A stretch of DNA of 64,000 nucleotides from Beroe forskalii (taxonomy: Eukaryota > Ctenophora > Nuda > Beroida > Beroidae): the NCBI GenBank assembly GCA_011033025.1, contig WFMF01000612.1, forward strand, positions 26,046 through 90,045. The letters are read 5' to 3'. A program made the position numbers and the translations under genes. Of this stretch, positions 27,001 to 37,840 are shown piece by piece (the first letter of the stretch is position 1; each line of letters opens with the position of its first letter). Below the pieces are notes generated by a model that had not been told where the DNA came from, ran no database searches, and was given only the letters and a program-made list of their open reading frames with translations.

Positions 27001-30000
27001 TAGTCGTTCAGCTTTCAGTAACTGTTTGAGGCATTGGTATCGATTATAGCGTTCTAGTTTTATAATTATCTTTGACTGTATATCATCAGAACAGGGCCGT
27101 AATAGGGGGAAGGATTGTGGCTTAAGGCCTCCCAGATTTTCACTTACTTCCAAAAAAGGTGTTCCAATGTATAAATATTCTTTCAAAAAAAGCTTAAAGA
27201 CGTAATTATGGAGATTTAATTTCTGTGGGTTCCTGGGAGTTTGAAGAGGTTCAACCAAATTTCTTGAAAAAAATACCTTTTTTGTTCGGTATTCTCCACT
27301 CTTTTCAGAAATTTGACCATTTTTGTTGGAAAACTTTGGGAAATTTCTGAAATGGTATCATTTTTGCTGCGTAAATTATGGTTTTCTTTGGGACCTTTGG
27401 AAATCAATAATTCCTTTTTCGAATGTGCCTTGCGAGCATTCTGTAACATGATCTGTTGTACATGAATAAAATATCGTGCTCTCATATTGTAAATTTCTTT
27501 GGTGGACAAAATTAGGTTTTAAGGAGCTAACGGTTGAAAAGATTTCTTTGAATTTGAAACTGCTGATCATTGACCCTTGGAAAAGGAACACCTAGGACTA
27601 CATAACATAAAATAACACAAATATGCTCATAATCGAATAATTGAACATAAATATGCACATATTTATTGAAATCAATATGTGATGCTTTCTGATTCTGACT
27701 ACTACTATTTTGATATAATACTTGGAGTATGAGAATGACCACTTTAATATGATTTAAATGTAACGCCAATTGATGTTGTGACAGATAACTCATTATCTCA
27801 ATCTTTCGTAACCTACCTGCTCACGAGTCATGACTGACCATAGGACTTTGTGATCACATGTTTACATTGGACAATCACACCATGAATTTTTACCTGCCCT
27901 CTGAACTGCTTACTGCTATCTCTTTACCTCAAACGTTTTAACTAATGTCATGTAGTGGGTAATAATGCAAGCGGAGGTCAAAAGTTCCCATTATATTAAA
28001 TTAATGGAGTCGCCTGATATGTTTTTTTATCAACAAATGTAACTGTATTCCTGTTACGAAATTTCTGCTCGTGACAAAATTCAATTTAATCCCATTCCAA
28101 CATTAAAGCCTTTGTAAATACTTTTTGAACAGATCATGGAATTTTTTGCAAATAAAGACCTTATAATCAATTTAGCCATCTTGTTTACATTTATTGACAG
28201 TGATCTCATTGTTCTGTGTGTTTATGTGTATTGTGTTTGTTTCTTTGTGTACTGAGTGTACGTCTGTTAGTGTGTACGTGTGTTTGTGTGTACGTGTGTA
28301 TGTGTGTACGTGTGTTTGTGTGTATGTGTGTCTGTGTGTACGTGTGTCTGTGTGTAGCCCCTGCCTTCAATGAGCGGGAGTTCACAATACCATGAGAGAG
28401 AATTATATGCTTCATTTGAACCTGATGAATGCACTTCTGGAAATATGGCGGAGGGCCGGAGGAGTGACGTCATCATCCATGTTCAAAGTAGGTAACTGAT
28501 AACGCACAACAGCCCATGTTTTGTAGGCGTCTTATATCTATAACAGGTGCCGAATATCGGATTTCTTTGACCTACCACAGTTTTATCTTAGAACGGCTAA
28601 TAATCTAATAATATCACCGGGTTATTTTGGGGTGATCCTGATTCTGGGTTGTGTGTGCGGTAATTGCTGCCGACAACTTTATGATCAGAGAGAATACATG
28701 GTGATTAGGGGTGATCAGAGAGATTGAAGCATCCATGTTTGTTAGAGTGTCTGTGTGTGTGTTTGAGTGTATGTTTGTATTTGTTCGGATTTCTGTGTGC
28801 AACAGGTTATTTTGTCTGTGAAGCGGGTCTGTATAGTCTGTGGCCTGTGTTTAGGAGTGTTTAGGAGTGTTAAGGGAGCCCCGTTTACTGCTAGGAGCTG
28901 AATGCCATTGCTATATCCAAACAATGTGTAAGCACAGGCCACAGCCCAATTTTAATAAATGTGTGGACTCTCCAATGCCCAATGTAAAGTTCCAATGGAT
29001 TTCTGAAATATACGCTTCTTGCTTTCATTGTGATGTATAGGGCGTTGTCCAGCTGGAATCGGTATTTATTTACCACGTGGACAAAGAATGAATTTGCAGA
29101 CTCTCCATTCTCCAATGCCCAATATAAAGTTTCAATGAATTTTTCAAATACTGTATATAATGCTTCCTGCTTTCATTGTGATGTATAGGGCGTTGGTTCA
29201 TGAATCGGTATTTATTTACCATGTGGACAAAAACCTTAGATTTGCAAAACTGTACTCTACGTCTAACCGCGAGCTAGCATCAGCAGCTGAGCTAGTACTA
29301 ATGATGGATCATGCTCGTACTGAAGTCAGTTTAGATTTACATCATGAAAATACCAATTAGCTCAAGATATTGAGTGGAATTACGTCGATCGGCCTTCATT
29401 TCGTATACGTCTCTTATCAGTTATCTCAAAATTCTCAAACCTGCTTATTAGTTTGAAATGTATAATGGACTTACTTTACATAATATGTCTCGCATCTTGG
29501 CAGAAACTGGTCATATTGTTTTGTGCTCTCATAAAGGGCCATTAACCTCTAATCCACTGCATCAAACTCCATATAAATCTGTAATTTATGTATGAATTGA
29601 CCGAATATGCGAATGAATTCGCGCGGTCAACAATACGCGCTAGTATGACCGTAAACCACATGCTGATTGGTCAATGTTATGCAATTTTGCGTTATTCCTA
29701 CGGAAAAGCCAAAAGTTTTGTAGAAAAATATGCGTATTTTCAGAAAAAAATACATCGTATTTTTTGACGCTTTTGTACTTATTTACAACCCATTAAGTCC
29801 TAAGCTAACTTTTCCTCTACCCGCAGGTGTGTCAGGGGAGGAGGAGTCAATATTCATCAACGACAACGACCAGCACAGCGGGGTGTGGTGTCAGGAGTGC
29901 TTGATCGTCAAGAACATGGATAACCAGGTGGAGAGCATCGTGGACGAGGTGACGCACACCGTCGTTAATCGTGAGTATATTTTCTGAGTAAATCTCCTGG

Positions 30001-30634
30001 ATATTTTTTTCATCATGTTTGTATTGTTCAATGCGTATTTTGAAAAATAGGACCAAAAATACAATACAATTTTTGGGCAGAAACTGCTATATTTTCCTCT
30101 CCAATTTTCAAATTTCGCTTAAATTCCTCAAGCTTTCTATAACTTTTTTGACCCTTGAATTCCGTGTTATAAATTCACTGGAATCCGGCAGGTTGTAAGG
30201 AGTATCAGTGCGAGGCGAATGAGGACTGGTGCCTCGTGACGTACTACAGAAACGCAGCAGTAGGGGACACCACACAGAACAAGCACGAGAGGCACGAGTG
30301 TGGCAACAAGTCACAACGAGGTTAGTCATAAGATGGTCTATATTACCATATTTTCCATATTTAATATTTATGGTTTCTCTAAGTCTATGATTTCAGTCGT
30401 ATCTTTATAGCTTTACATCTACAAATTTGGGCTCTGAAGGATAAAATTTGTACCCTCTTAGTTTTTAAATTAAAATTAAATTCAGACAGCGACTACCGAT
30501 GTAACGAGCTGCGTAAGGAAGACTCCCAGGACAGGATACAGTACTGTCGGACCCAACGATCCGGAGCCTCGGACTCTATGTTTGCTGTATCACTGAGCGT
30601 CGTGGTGTCCCTCCTCTTCATCATCCTCTACTAA
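24026..30634 (+). CDS. Small secreted cysteine-rich protein with hydrophobic C-terminal tail (novel, six exons)
   Basis: I read exons 24026-24077, 24872-24952, 26620-26694, 29827-29970, 30192-30320 and 30486-30634, all GT-AG. Every intron is phase 1, typical of shuffled extracellular modules. The product is about 209 residues. The first exon is a signal peptide (MTDRLLLFITVLCLSLL). A Cys-free spacer of about 70 residues follows, part helical (LEEAYDAADKAIDQTKDY) and part Pro-rich. The last three exons hold eight cysteines, including WCQEC, NRCKEYQC, EDWCLVTYY, HECGNKS and QYCRTQ. The last ~20 residues are hydrophobic (FAVSLSVVVSLLFIILY) after a small-residue stretch (SGASDS), which suggests a GPI anchor or tail anchor. 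The cysteine count would suit four disulfides and loosely recalls Ly6-like folds, but I cannot assign a family. A polyadenylation signal lies at 31115. Confidence 0.75.
25041..25165. repeat. Inverted repeat (MITE-like) inside an intron
   Basis: The arms start ACCTTGCAATTGCAGCGATT and end GGCGCTGATTCCAAGGT. Inside, CAGCGCCAATCAGCGCTGATC is answered by TGATCAGCGCC and GATTGGCGCTG. The segment can form a long imperfect hairpin and is rich in GCGC/GATC motifs unlike the flanking AT-rich intron. No target duplication was confirmed. Confidence 0.55.
26125..26463 (+). mobile_element. hAT-like MITE with 8-bp target duplication
   Basis: The element of about 339 bp is flanked on both sides by GACGAATG (26117-26124 and 26464-26471). 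Its ends are inverted repeats: GGTTGTTAAATACGT at the left and ACGTATTTAACATCCC at the right. An 8-bp target duplication with CA(G)GG-type ends is the hallmark of hAT transposons. It is non-coding, so it is a non-autonomous MITE. It lies in the third family of introns of the cysteine-rich gene, upstream of exon 26620. Fragments of the family occur at 17284, 29610 and 30031. Confidence 0.75.
28204..28362. repeat. GT-rich microsatellite
   Basis: An imperfect run of GTGTGTACGTGTGTTTGTGT-type units. Open frames on the minus strand here (Thr/His-rich) are products of the repeat. Confidence 0.9.
28458..28490 (+). repeat. CRE-containing dispersed repeat, short copy
   Basis: It contains GGAGTGACGTCATCATCCATG, cut here to its core GTGACGTCATCATCCATG at 28464. 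It resembles the copy at 53965. Confidence 0.5.
28968..29250 (+). repeat. Direct tandem duplication of about 137 bp
   Basis: Two adjacent units, about 28968-29100 and 29101-29250, share CTCCAATGCCCAAT, TTTCATTGTGATGTATAGGG, AATCGGTATTTATTTACCA and GTGGACAAA. They differ by scattered substitutions and small indels. The duplication is inside an intron and has no coding signal. Confidence 0.85.
29610..29791 (+). mobile_element. hAT-like MITE fragment (3' half), upstream of an exon
   Basis: It contains a CTGATTGGTCAATGT segment as at 17075 and an AAAAATATGCGTATTTTCAG-like segment, ending TACTTATTTACAACCC. This corresponds to the 3' half of the element at 26125. It ends 35 bp before the acceptor of exon 29827-29970. 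Confidence 0.55.
30031..30130 (+). mobile_element. hAT-like MITE fragment (5' half), downstream of an exon
   Basis: It shares ATGCGTATTTT, GGCAGAAACTGC, CCAATTTTCAAATTTCGCTT and related blocks with the 5' half of the element at 26125. Together with the 3' half at 29610 it brackets exon 29827-29970. Confidence 0.55.
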
Positions 30635-31114
30635 AACATACTATATATACTCACATCATTTATATATAGTCATATATATCAGAGAACGACATCTCCAACT
30701 CCCAAACCCACCTGGTGGAGACATCTCCCTCATCCATAAACTCCATCCCTGGTGATGTCATATTATGACGTGATGCAAAGTGATGCACATTACATGTGGA
30801 CTTGCTCAACCCCAACATGTGTATCTGTCAGTGTCTATGAAATGAATCTCTTGCATGTGGTATAATATACTCGTGTCAGCATCGTCATTCAATCTAACAT
30901 GTGGTATTTGGGACAGGGGTTACAAAGAGCGGCCGAGCTATATATTCCCAGCAGATTATTCATTATTAGTAACGTGCAGATATGAAATATATAAGCATGC
31001 CTGCTCTGCCGCTTTTCAAGTCTATACTGGGTTGATGATATCTAGCATGATGTATTTGTGGAAATGAATCTTGTCATACGGCCTATAGTTAAGCAAGGAT
31101 CCTCTGTCAGACCG

Positions 31115-31120
31115 AATAAA
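31115..31120 (+). promoter_or_regulatory. Polyadenylation signal AATAAA (cysteine-rich gene)
   Basis: AATAAA about 480 bp after the stop codon at 30632-30634. It is the first canonical signal I see on this strand after the gene. Confidence 0.4.
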
Positions 31121-31409
31121 GTTGTAGTAGAAAACTTAAGAGGACTAGGATCATATGTGATGAATTTTATTGTTTGAACAGCAAATATATAAGGCTTGTC
31201 CATGGAACATTTGTCATTTGATAAAACTGGAAGAGGAAATGAAGGATTATTACCGAGCCAGCGAGAGAGAAACAGCTGTTGTTTCAAAAACATTGGATAC
31301 TAAAACTCAAAAGAGAATCATTTGTTTCATAGATCATTAATTTATGTGATTCATTATAGTTATTGCTATAGCTTAAAGCATCTTGAAGGGGGATCATGCC
31401 TCATACTCA

Positions 31410-31690
31410 TAGTTTCGAAAACAAGATTTTGGGATATGAAATGGCCAGGATGGCCGAGACATGCACTAACATTTTGATTGGGTCCATAGGAAGAACATTG
31501 CCCATGTGAGGCCTCTGAGTATCAGTAACATAACCCATATGAGGGCTTGTCCCAAAAATTTTGATTTGTTTTTGCTTAGGCTTGAGATGAATCTCTCACT
31601 TTTAGCACAGTGGGAATGGCACGATATCGAACCCGGGATCATGAGCAAGACTTGATACCAGTACGCCAACCATCACCATCCCAAAATTGT
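31410..31690 (-). mobile_element. tRNA-derived SINE
   Basis: Read on the minus strand, the head carries a tRNA-like A box (TGGTTGGCGTACTGG, 31672-31658) and a B box (GGGTTCGATATCG, 31634-31622) at normal tRNA spacing. The anticodon arm does not fold as a proper tRNA. A body of about 200 bp follows and is partly repeated at 17178-17260. RNA polymerase III transcription would start near 31690. These are the marks of a tRNA-derived SINE. Confidence 0.7.
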
Positions 31691-31700
31691 TTTTTTTTTT

Positions 31701-33325
31701 CCAAATTATCAGGCCTGATCCCCTGAATTCCTGGCAAAAATAAATAGCTTCCAACTATTATAAGAAATAAAATCATGTCACTTTCATAGCTGTGCAAATG
31801 CCATCGCCTCACTTTGGCAATGTCTGTGTCAGCACTGCTCTCAATGGGATATGATTTTATCAGCAGTCAAACTAACCAGCCATCATATTTATTATTTAGT
31901 CCTATTTCCAGCAATGTTTGAAATTCAGATGGAGCCCTGAACAATGTAAATTTTGCTGCGGTAGTGGCTGTTATTAGGTCGTTGTTCAATGCAATAATTT
32001 TCGAAGTTGGGTTGGAGTAATAATATTAGGTTGAATTGGGTGTTCATCGGTCGAAAGCAAAGTTATAAGGGAGGTAATGAGGACAGGCAGAAAGCTCCAA
32101 GTTTTGGGATAACTGTAAGGGACTCGCAACTTGTATTGCACCGGTCTTACTCTTATAGAGATATGGGGACCGAGGACACTCATGAGAGATGAGCACTGGG
32201 GTCGACGCAGAACATTTCAAGGACATCCTACCTGAATTTTCCATCTCCCTTTCGACCGATGAGCACACTTATAACGCGTTATGAACATTTAACAGAATAT
32301 TAGCTTTTTTGTTTCGCATAATCGAATATTGAAATCCATAAGTTTTGCAGGTAAAAAAACCCAACCATGAATGATTATGTACCATTTTTTGTACCATGAT
32401 TATAACGGCGAATTCTATATTCCATTTTCTTGAAGTCGAAATGTTTATTGTTTATTTTCTTGAAATGGTGAATTTCCTTTTTGAGCCTATACCTGCACCG
32501 TTAATTATATTAACATAGTTGTTTAGTTGTTTATAATTATTTGCAGTTTGTTGTCCCTGACGAAGAAGAAACTATTGGTTGTGACTGTTTAATTATTACC
32601 CAAGTGTAGCGGTTTAAAATTATGCAGATTGCATAGTACCAATGAAACGTATAACTATGACTTTCTATTATCAGAAATTACAAGCAGATTTATAATTACA
32701 ATATATTATGTAGATTTAACTTTGAGAGATTAGTTATAACTTGATTTTTAAAACACTGTACAGTGTATTTTATCTAGATTTTATTTATTCCATTTTTATG
32801 AGTACACACCCGGTTTCCATTGAAGGCAAATATCATCATCTAATTCTAAGTCCTTATGAGAGGAACATTCGATTTCGAATTGTATTGGCAAATTAATAGT
32901 AATACTTGACTTAAAGGCAGCAAAGATTTGGTTTAAGATTTCCATTGACGAAAATGAATTTTTAAAACTGCAAAGCAGGAATTTGAAGTCAATTTCCAAA
33001 TTAAATTAATTCATAGATGTTCTTGTTTTTGGAATTATTGAGTTTCTCATATAGCCATACTTATACCTAAGTTTAGCTTAAACTTACCACTCATTATTTA
33101 TCGGTAAAAACGGATGCATTTTCAAATTGAATTAAATTTTGTAACCAATAAGGAGACCGGGTTTTATTACTATGAGTCAGCGTGTCAAAAAACTGAAATT
33201 TTGCAAGATTTTACAAACTGCCTGTCTGCAGATATAATTATAATGCGATCGTCCGGCAAATGGGTAATCACAATGCTTGATTGAGCACAAAAATTTGCGC
33301 ACTAGATCCCCCGATAAAAATCAAT
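31701..33325. other. Intergenic AT-rich stretch
   Basis: No exon, RNA gene or repeat recognised. A GC-richer patch at 32050-32260 has open frames on both strands but no supporting splice sites or recognisable protein. Confidence 0.4.
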
Positions 33326-34256
33326 TATTTGCGCTCTGGACGAATATTTGCACTCTGGGTGTATATTTGCGCTCTGGGCGCATATTTGCGCTCTGGGTGC
33401 ATATTTGCATTCTGAGCGCATATTTGCGCGTTTGGCGCAGCGCATATTGATATTTGCGCTCTGGGCGCATATTTGCGCTCTGGATGCAATTTTGCGCTCT
33501 GGGCGCATATTATTATTTGCGCTCTGGATGCAATTTTGCGCTCTGGGCGCATATTATTATTTGCGCTCTGGGCGCATATTTGAGCTCTAGGTGCATATTT
33601 GCGCTCTGAGCGCATATATGCGCTCTAGGTGCATATTTGCGCTCTGGGCGCATATATGCGGTCTAGACGCATATATGCGCTCTAGGCGCATATTTGCGCT
33701 CTGGGCGCATATTTGCGCTCTGTGCGCATATTTGCGCTCTGTGCGCATATTTGCGCTCTGGGCGCATATTTGCGCTCTGGGCGTATATATGCGCTCTGGG
33801 CGCATATATTCATATCAATATGCGCTCTGGGCGCATATATCAATATGCGCTCTAGGCGCATATTTGCGCTCTGGGGGCATATTTGCGCTCTGGGGGCATA
33901 TTTGCGCTCTGGGCGCATGTTTGCGCTCTGGGCGCATATTTGCGCTCTGGGCGCATATTTGCGCTCTGGGCGCATATTTGCGCTCTGGGCGCATATTTGC
34001 GCTCTGGGCGCATATTTGCGCTCTGGGCGCATATTTGCGCTCTGGGCGCATATATGCGCCCTAGACGCATATTTGCGCTCTGGGCGCATATATGCGCCCT
34101 AGACGCATATTTGCGCTCTGGGCGCATGCCCATATATGCGCTCTAGGCGCATATATGCGCTCTGGGCGCATATTTGCGCTTTTGGCGCATATTTTCGCTC
34201 TGGGCGCATATTTGCGCTTTGAGCGCATATTTTAATTTCGCTTTGGGCGCATATTT
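33326..34256. repeat. 19-bp minisatellite, about 48 units
   Basis: The unit is 19 bp, consensus TTTGCGCTCTGGGCGCATA. Edges are degenerate (CACTCTGGGTGT, GCTTTGAGC) and the centre (33880-34050) is almost perfect. Because the unit has no stop codon in several frames and 19 is not a multiple of 3, long open frames of up to 157 codons run through both strands. They look like repeat by-products. The unit contains two GCGC/GGCGC CpG motifs, so the array carries many methylatable CpGs. It directly adjoins the CpG-rich foldback block. Confidence 0.95.
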
Positions 34257-34269
34257 TGTATTAGTAGGA

Positions 34270-35125
34270 TTTGCTAAACACGTATATCCCTGTTTGTCGT
34301 ACGATGTATGACCCGCTGACGCCAGCCGCGAAGCGGCTAGCGTTAGCTAGCCGCTGAGCTAGCCGCTGAGCTTTCCTCGATGAGAATCAACGCCGCGCGC
34401 GAGGCGCTGATTCTCGAGAGGGTCTGTCAACGCCAGACAAATCCCTGTTATCGTCGCGCGGCGCGCTTCCCGTAGGGAAGCGCGAGCGCCGCGCGCGTAC
34501 ACACACCTATGCGGGCTAAGGAAATAGGAATATTAGGATTACACCCTATACCCTCCGCCCCGCACACATCGTTTGTAAAATGTTACCCTACCCTCCATAC
34601 TTCCGAGTGTTGCGCGCTAGCTGGGATGACCATGGGAGAAATCCATCAAACACATTGTTTTCCGACCCTCCAAACTTCCGAGTGTTGCGCGCTAGGGATC
34701 CGGATGGGAGAATTCCATCAATATGCTGTGTCTTTGCTAAACACCTTGCCCTAACCAGCGCCGTGGTTTCGCTTGCTAAACACGTATATCCCTGTCTGCG
34801 TTGCGCGCGTACACACACCTATGCGGGCTTAGGAATGGTTTCGCGCACGGATGACGGAGTGCGCGTGCGCGGCAAGCCGCTATAAAACCTCGAAGCCCCT
34901 GGTTAGGGGAACCTGATTTGCGTCGCGCTTAGCAGCTTGCCGCGCGCACTTCGTTGTCCGTGCGCGAAACCAGGGCGCCGGTTAGGTGTTATAGTTAGGG
35001 CAAAACACCTTTATCCCTGTTGCGTTGCGCTTTTCCTCAGAATTAGAACAGGGAAGCGCGCGGCGCGACGGCGCGTACACACATCTATGCGGGCGAAACC
35101 AGGGCGCTGGTTAGGGCAACGTTGT
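34270..35125. repeat. CpG-rich block of nested foldbacks and repeated cassettes
   Basis: GC- and CpG-rich DNA in contrast to both flanks. It has a perfect 10-bp stem with 3-nt loop (34462-34484), a 6-bp stem at 34326-34340, and arms of about 40 bp at 34837-34880 and 34932-34971 (GGTTTCGCGCACGG against CCGTGCGCGAAACC). Outer arms are at 34743-34771 and 35093-35121 (CCCTAACCAGCGCC type). A cassette running from ATCCCTGT to CGTACACACACCTATGCGGG occurs near 34441, 34787 and 35013. A direct duplication with CTTCCGAGTGTTGCGCGCTA lies at 34592 and 34673. It may be a foldback transposon remnant or a CpG island upstream of the gene at 35583. Confidence 0.7.
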
Positions 35126-35582
35126 ATAGGACAAACTTTGGAGTTCCCCTAACCAGGGATCAGATTAGAGCAGCCATCTATTTAGAAGATAGTAGCGCGC
35201 CTTTTTCACTTTCATGCTACGCCGCGCATTGTTCTCATAACACAACACTAGCGAAACGTAACTCATTTCGCGTTGGATAAATTTTCTATTTTAGGAAACT
35301 AGTGGAGACAAAAGCTCAGCACATTTCCAGTAGTTTGTCATTGCAATTTGCAGAGTTGCTGTAGAGAGCGCAAAATTGGTAAACTAAATTAAGTCGTGCA
35401 TTATGCTATTATTGCTTATTCGATTGTTTTTATTTAACTCATGTTTTATTTAACTTATGTTATACGAATACAATAACTTTGTTTTCATTTGAAATTAATT
35501 TGTGACCACTGATATCCCTAGATTTCATGAAATAGAGACTTTAGTTGATTCATTCCTAAAAAATACCCCTGATTGAATCAAC

Positions 35583-36333
35583 ATGGCACCAAAGCCGATC
35601 TGGGGTGTTATCTCGTCGTACTTCTACCCTGAGGAGGAGGAAGAAGAGGTCGTACAGGCTACACTGCAGCCCGTGGTTCCCGAAAGGGAACAAGTAGATG
35701 AAGACGGTTGGATGCTTGTGGGCCCTAAGAGGCCCCCTTCCCCAGACGCCGATGAGGTAAATTGATTTGATAAAATTGGTATGAGGGAGGTTTGAAAATA
35801 TCAATCATTTCTATGACTTAGGAGCTAGAAGTTTAAACATTTAACTGATGCGTTTGACTTATTGCATTAAACATTAATTTAACAGGTTGGATCTGTTATC
35901 CTCGTGAATCATGGCTGTGAATCAGACCACGAGGAGGAGAGAAACTCTAAAAGACTGTGCGAGAGCCAGGTAAATTAGGAGGGGATGGAATTGGGAAAAT
36001 CAGTGGAATCACCAATTATATCATTTGAAGGATTAGTAGTCTCCATTTGCAAAATAACAGACCCCATTTCGCTAAAACTGCTAACTTCAGCACACTTGAC
36101 AGCTAACCATTTCCCAGGCTCTGGAGCCCTGTAACGACAAGAGACACACCATGACCAGTGCCAAGCAACTCTCCCTAGTGGAACACATGCTGTTCCAGCA
36201 CACAGCTGCCGCTGTCGCTCACAAGGCAACGACCCCTAAGAATAGCTGGAAAGCTAGGAATGCCACTTTCAACAAGTCCAAGCAGCTGAGGATCCGATCT
36301 GCCAACAGGAATCCCGGCCGACGGGCATGTTAA
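35583..36333 (+). CDS. TP53INP/DOR-like autophagy adaptor
   Basis: Exons 35583-35756, 35886-35969 and 36118-36333 are joined by phase-0 GT-AG introns, giving about 157 residues. The key motif is an LC3-interacting region, VDEDGWMLVG, with core WMLV at residues 43-46 after an acidic run. It matches the conserved acidic-D-G-W-[IL]-[IL]-[VI] box of TP53INP1/2, and an acidic Glu run (17-22) precedes it. A second block, QLSLVEHMLFQH, resembles the LxxxEHPSM-type motif of the family. The C-terminus is basic (KARNATFNKSKQLRIR). In known animals these proteins shuttle from nucleus to autophagosomes, bind ATG8-family proteins and act as nuclear-receptor coactivators. This one is shorter than the human proteins (about 220-240 residues). 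The assignment rests mainly on the LIR box and layout. A 3' signal AATAAA occurs at 36968. Confidence 0.65.
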
Positions 36334-37770
36334 AGAAACTGTAGTTAAAATATAAGATATAAATACCTGCCGAATATGGGTGTGCATTATAGGTGACTCT
36401 TGATAATTCATGTTTAGTGGGGTTGTTAAAGTATTCTCTAGGAGTTTAACGTAGTTATTGTAAAGCTAGTTTCCGTGTTGCTTGATTCATTGGACATGGC
36501 GGGGATATATAAAATCATAAAATCTCAGAAAAACCCCAAAAAATTCAAATAATCTTTGGGTGATATAAACTGAAATGTGATTAGAGTTTAATAACTGTGG
36601 AATGTGGATGCCTACTGGATTCATCGGTTCCTTTTAATATTTTTTCGTTTAAATAAGCGTTCACATCTGTCATAACGTATGGTGAGCTCAAAGCTAAAGC
36701 TAATATTGGCCTAAATGTTATAAATGGAAGTTAATTTTAAGTCAAGAATTCAGCGTCTTAAGGTGAACATTATACCTGAATCAAGTATTAAAAACAGTGC
36801 AGATTATATCACTCATTGCCTTATCGACAGAAGCAGTCCACAAAAAAGGCAAATCAATGATGCTCACAAAATGTGGTGGAATGTGAACGCTCCATGAATA
36901 TGCTGTGTACTACGATAGTATAATTAATAATTATAATATATGCATATTATTATTAAAGTGACTAATTAATAAAAGGGGATTTATTATGTCATTATATGGT
37001 CTTTGTCAGATGTATGATCTCTTGTCTTTAATATGCCATAAATTTTGTTGTATATTTTATTGGATATGTATATTATGCTGTATTGCCCTGTATGATATTT
37101 TAAGTACGAATTTAATTAGATATTGTGATTTGAAGAATAATAATATTATAAACACTGCTAAATATCATATATATTATCTTAAATACAAAATATTTTTACC
37201 GTGATATTATGTAGTTCTGTAAATATCGTTATTATATTGTAACCATTTCGCGGAGTAATAACACCTGTTGTAATAACATTCATGAAAATTTCCAATTTCC
37301 ATTAATTATTTGATTTTCCTGTTTACAAACGATGTAGCACCGTTCATCACTTTTTAATATTAAGAATTCTATATTAATAATACCGATTTACTATTATAAA
37401 ATTCAAACAAAAAATTTTAAAAGACCATTAAAACCAAACATCGCTTTTCATTTGTTTGCCAATAATCTCCTAAATATTTATTATTTCTGCTGTGGACTAC
37501 AGATTAAATTTGCAGCAAAACGGGCAATTTTCAATTCGAATTGTTCCGGAAACAATATCATGAAAATTAGATTTTTGGTCCAGAGTTTTCTCGAAATTAC
37601 TCAGAAGTCAAAACTTTCAAAAGTTTATATTCATAGCTTCCCCATAGCTTAACATTGAGTTGTGACGTAACCGAGGATTCTTCGAGAATCGAGTGTAGTA
37701 TCCAACAATCCAACCCAGACCAATGCCCACACAAATACACACACAGAGTCGAGCAGTACACGAAAATAGG
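36334..37770. other. 3' flank and very AT-rich intergenic DNA
   Basis: Probable 3' UTR of the TP53INP-like gene up to a candidate AATAAA at 36968-36973, then very AT-rich DNA. No further exon is recognised. Confidence 0.4.
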
Positions 37771-37774
37771 CAGC

Positions 37775-37840
37775 CCAACCTTTGACAATTCACCACTTTC
37801 AACCCTGATAATGACGTCACTCTCACCAACCTATATCACT
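37775..37840 (-). repeat. CRE-containing dispersed repeat
   Basis: On the minus strand it reads TTGGTGAGAGTGACGTCATT, then ATCAGGGTTGAAAGTGGTGA and a GGTTGGGCTGCC tail. This is one of the best-preserved copies; the CRE core lies at 37811-37820. Confidence 0.75.

Noticed and set aside
31600-31690. Functional tRNA gene
   Set aside because: A and B boxes are present but the cloverleaf does not fold and a SINE body follows; it is a tRNA-derived SINE.
33591-34089. Open frames of 135-157 codons on both strands as possible repeat proteins
   Set aside because: They follow entirely from the stop-free 19-bp unit and occur in several frames on both strands at once; no start context, signal peptide or splice support.
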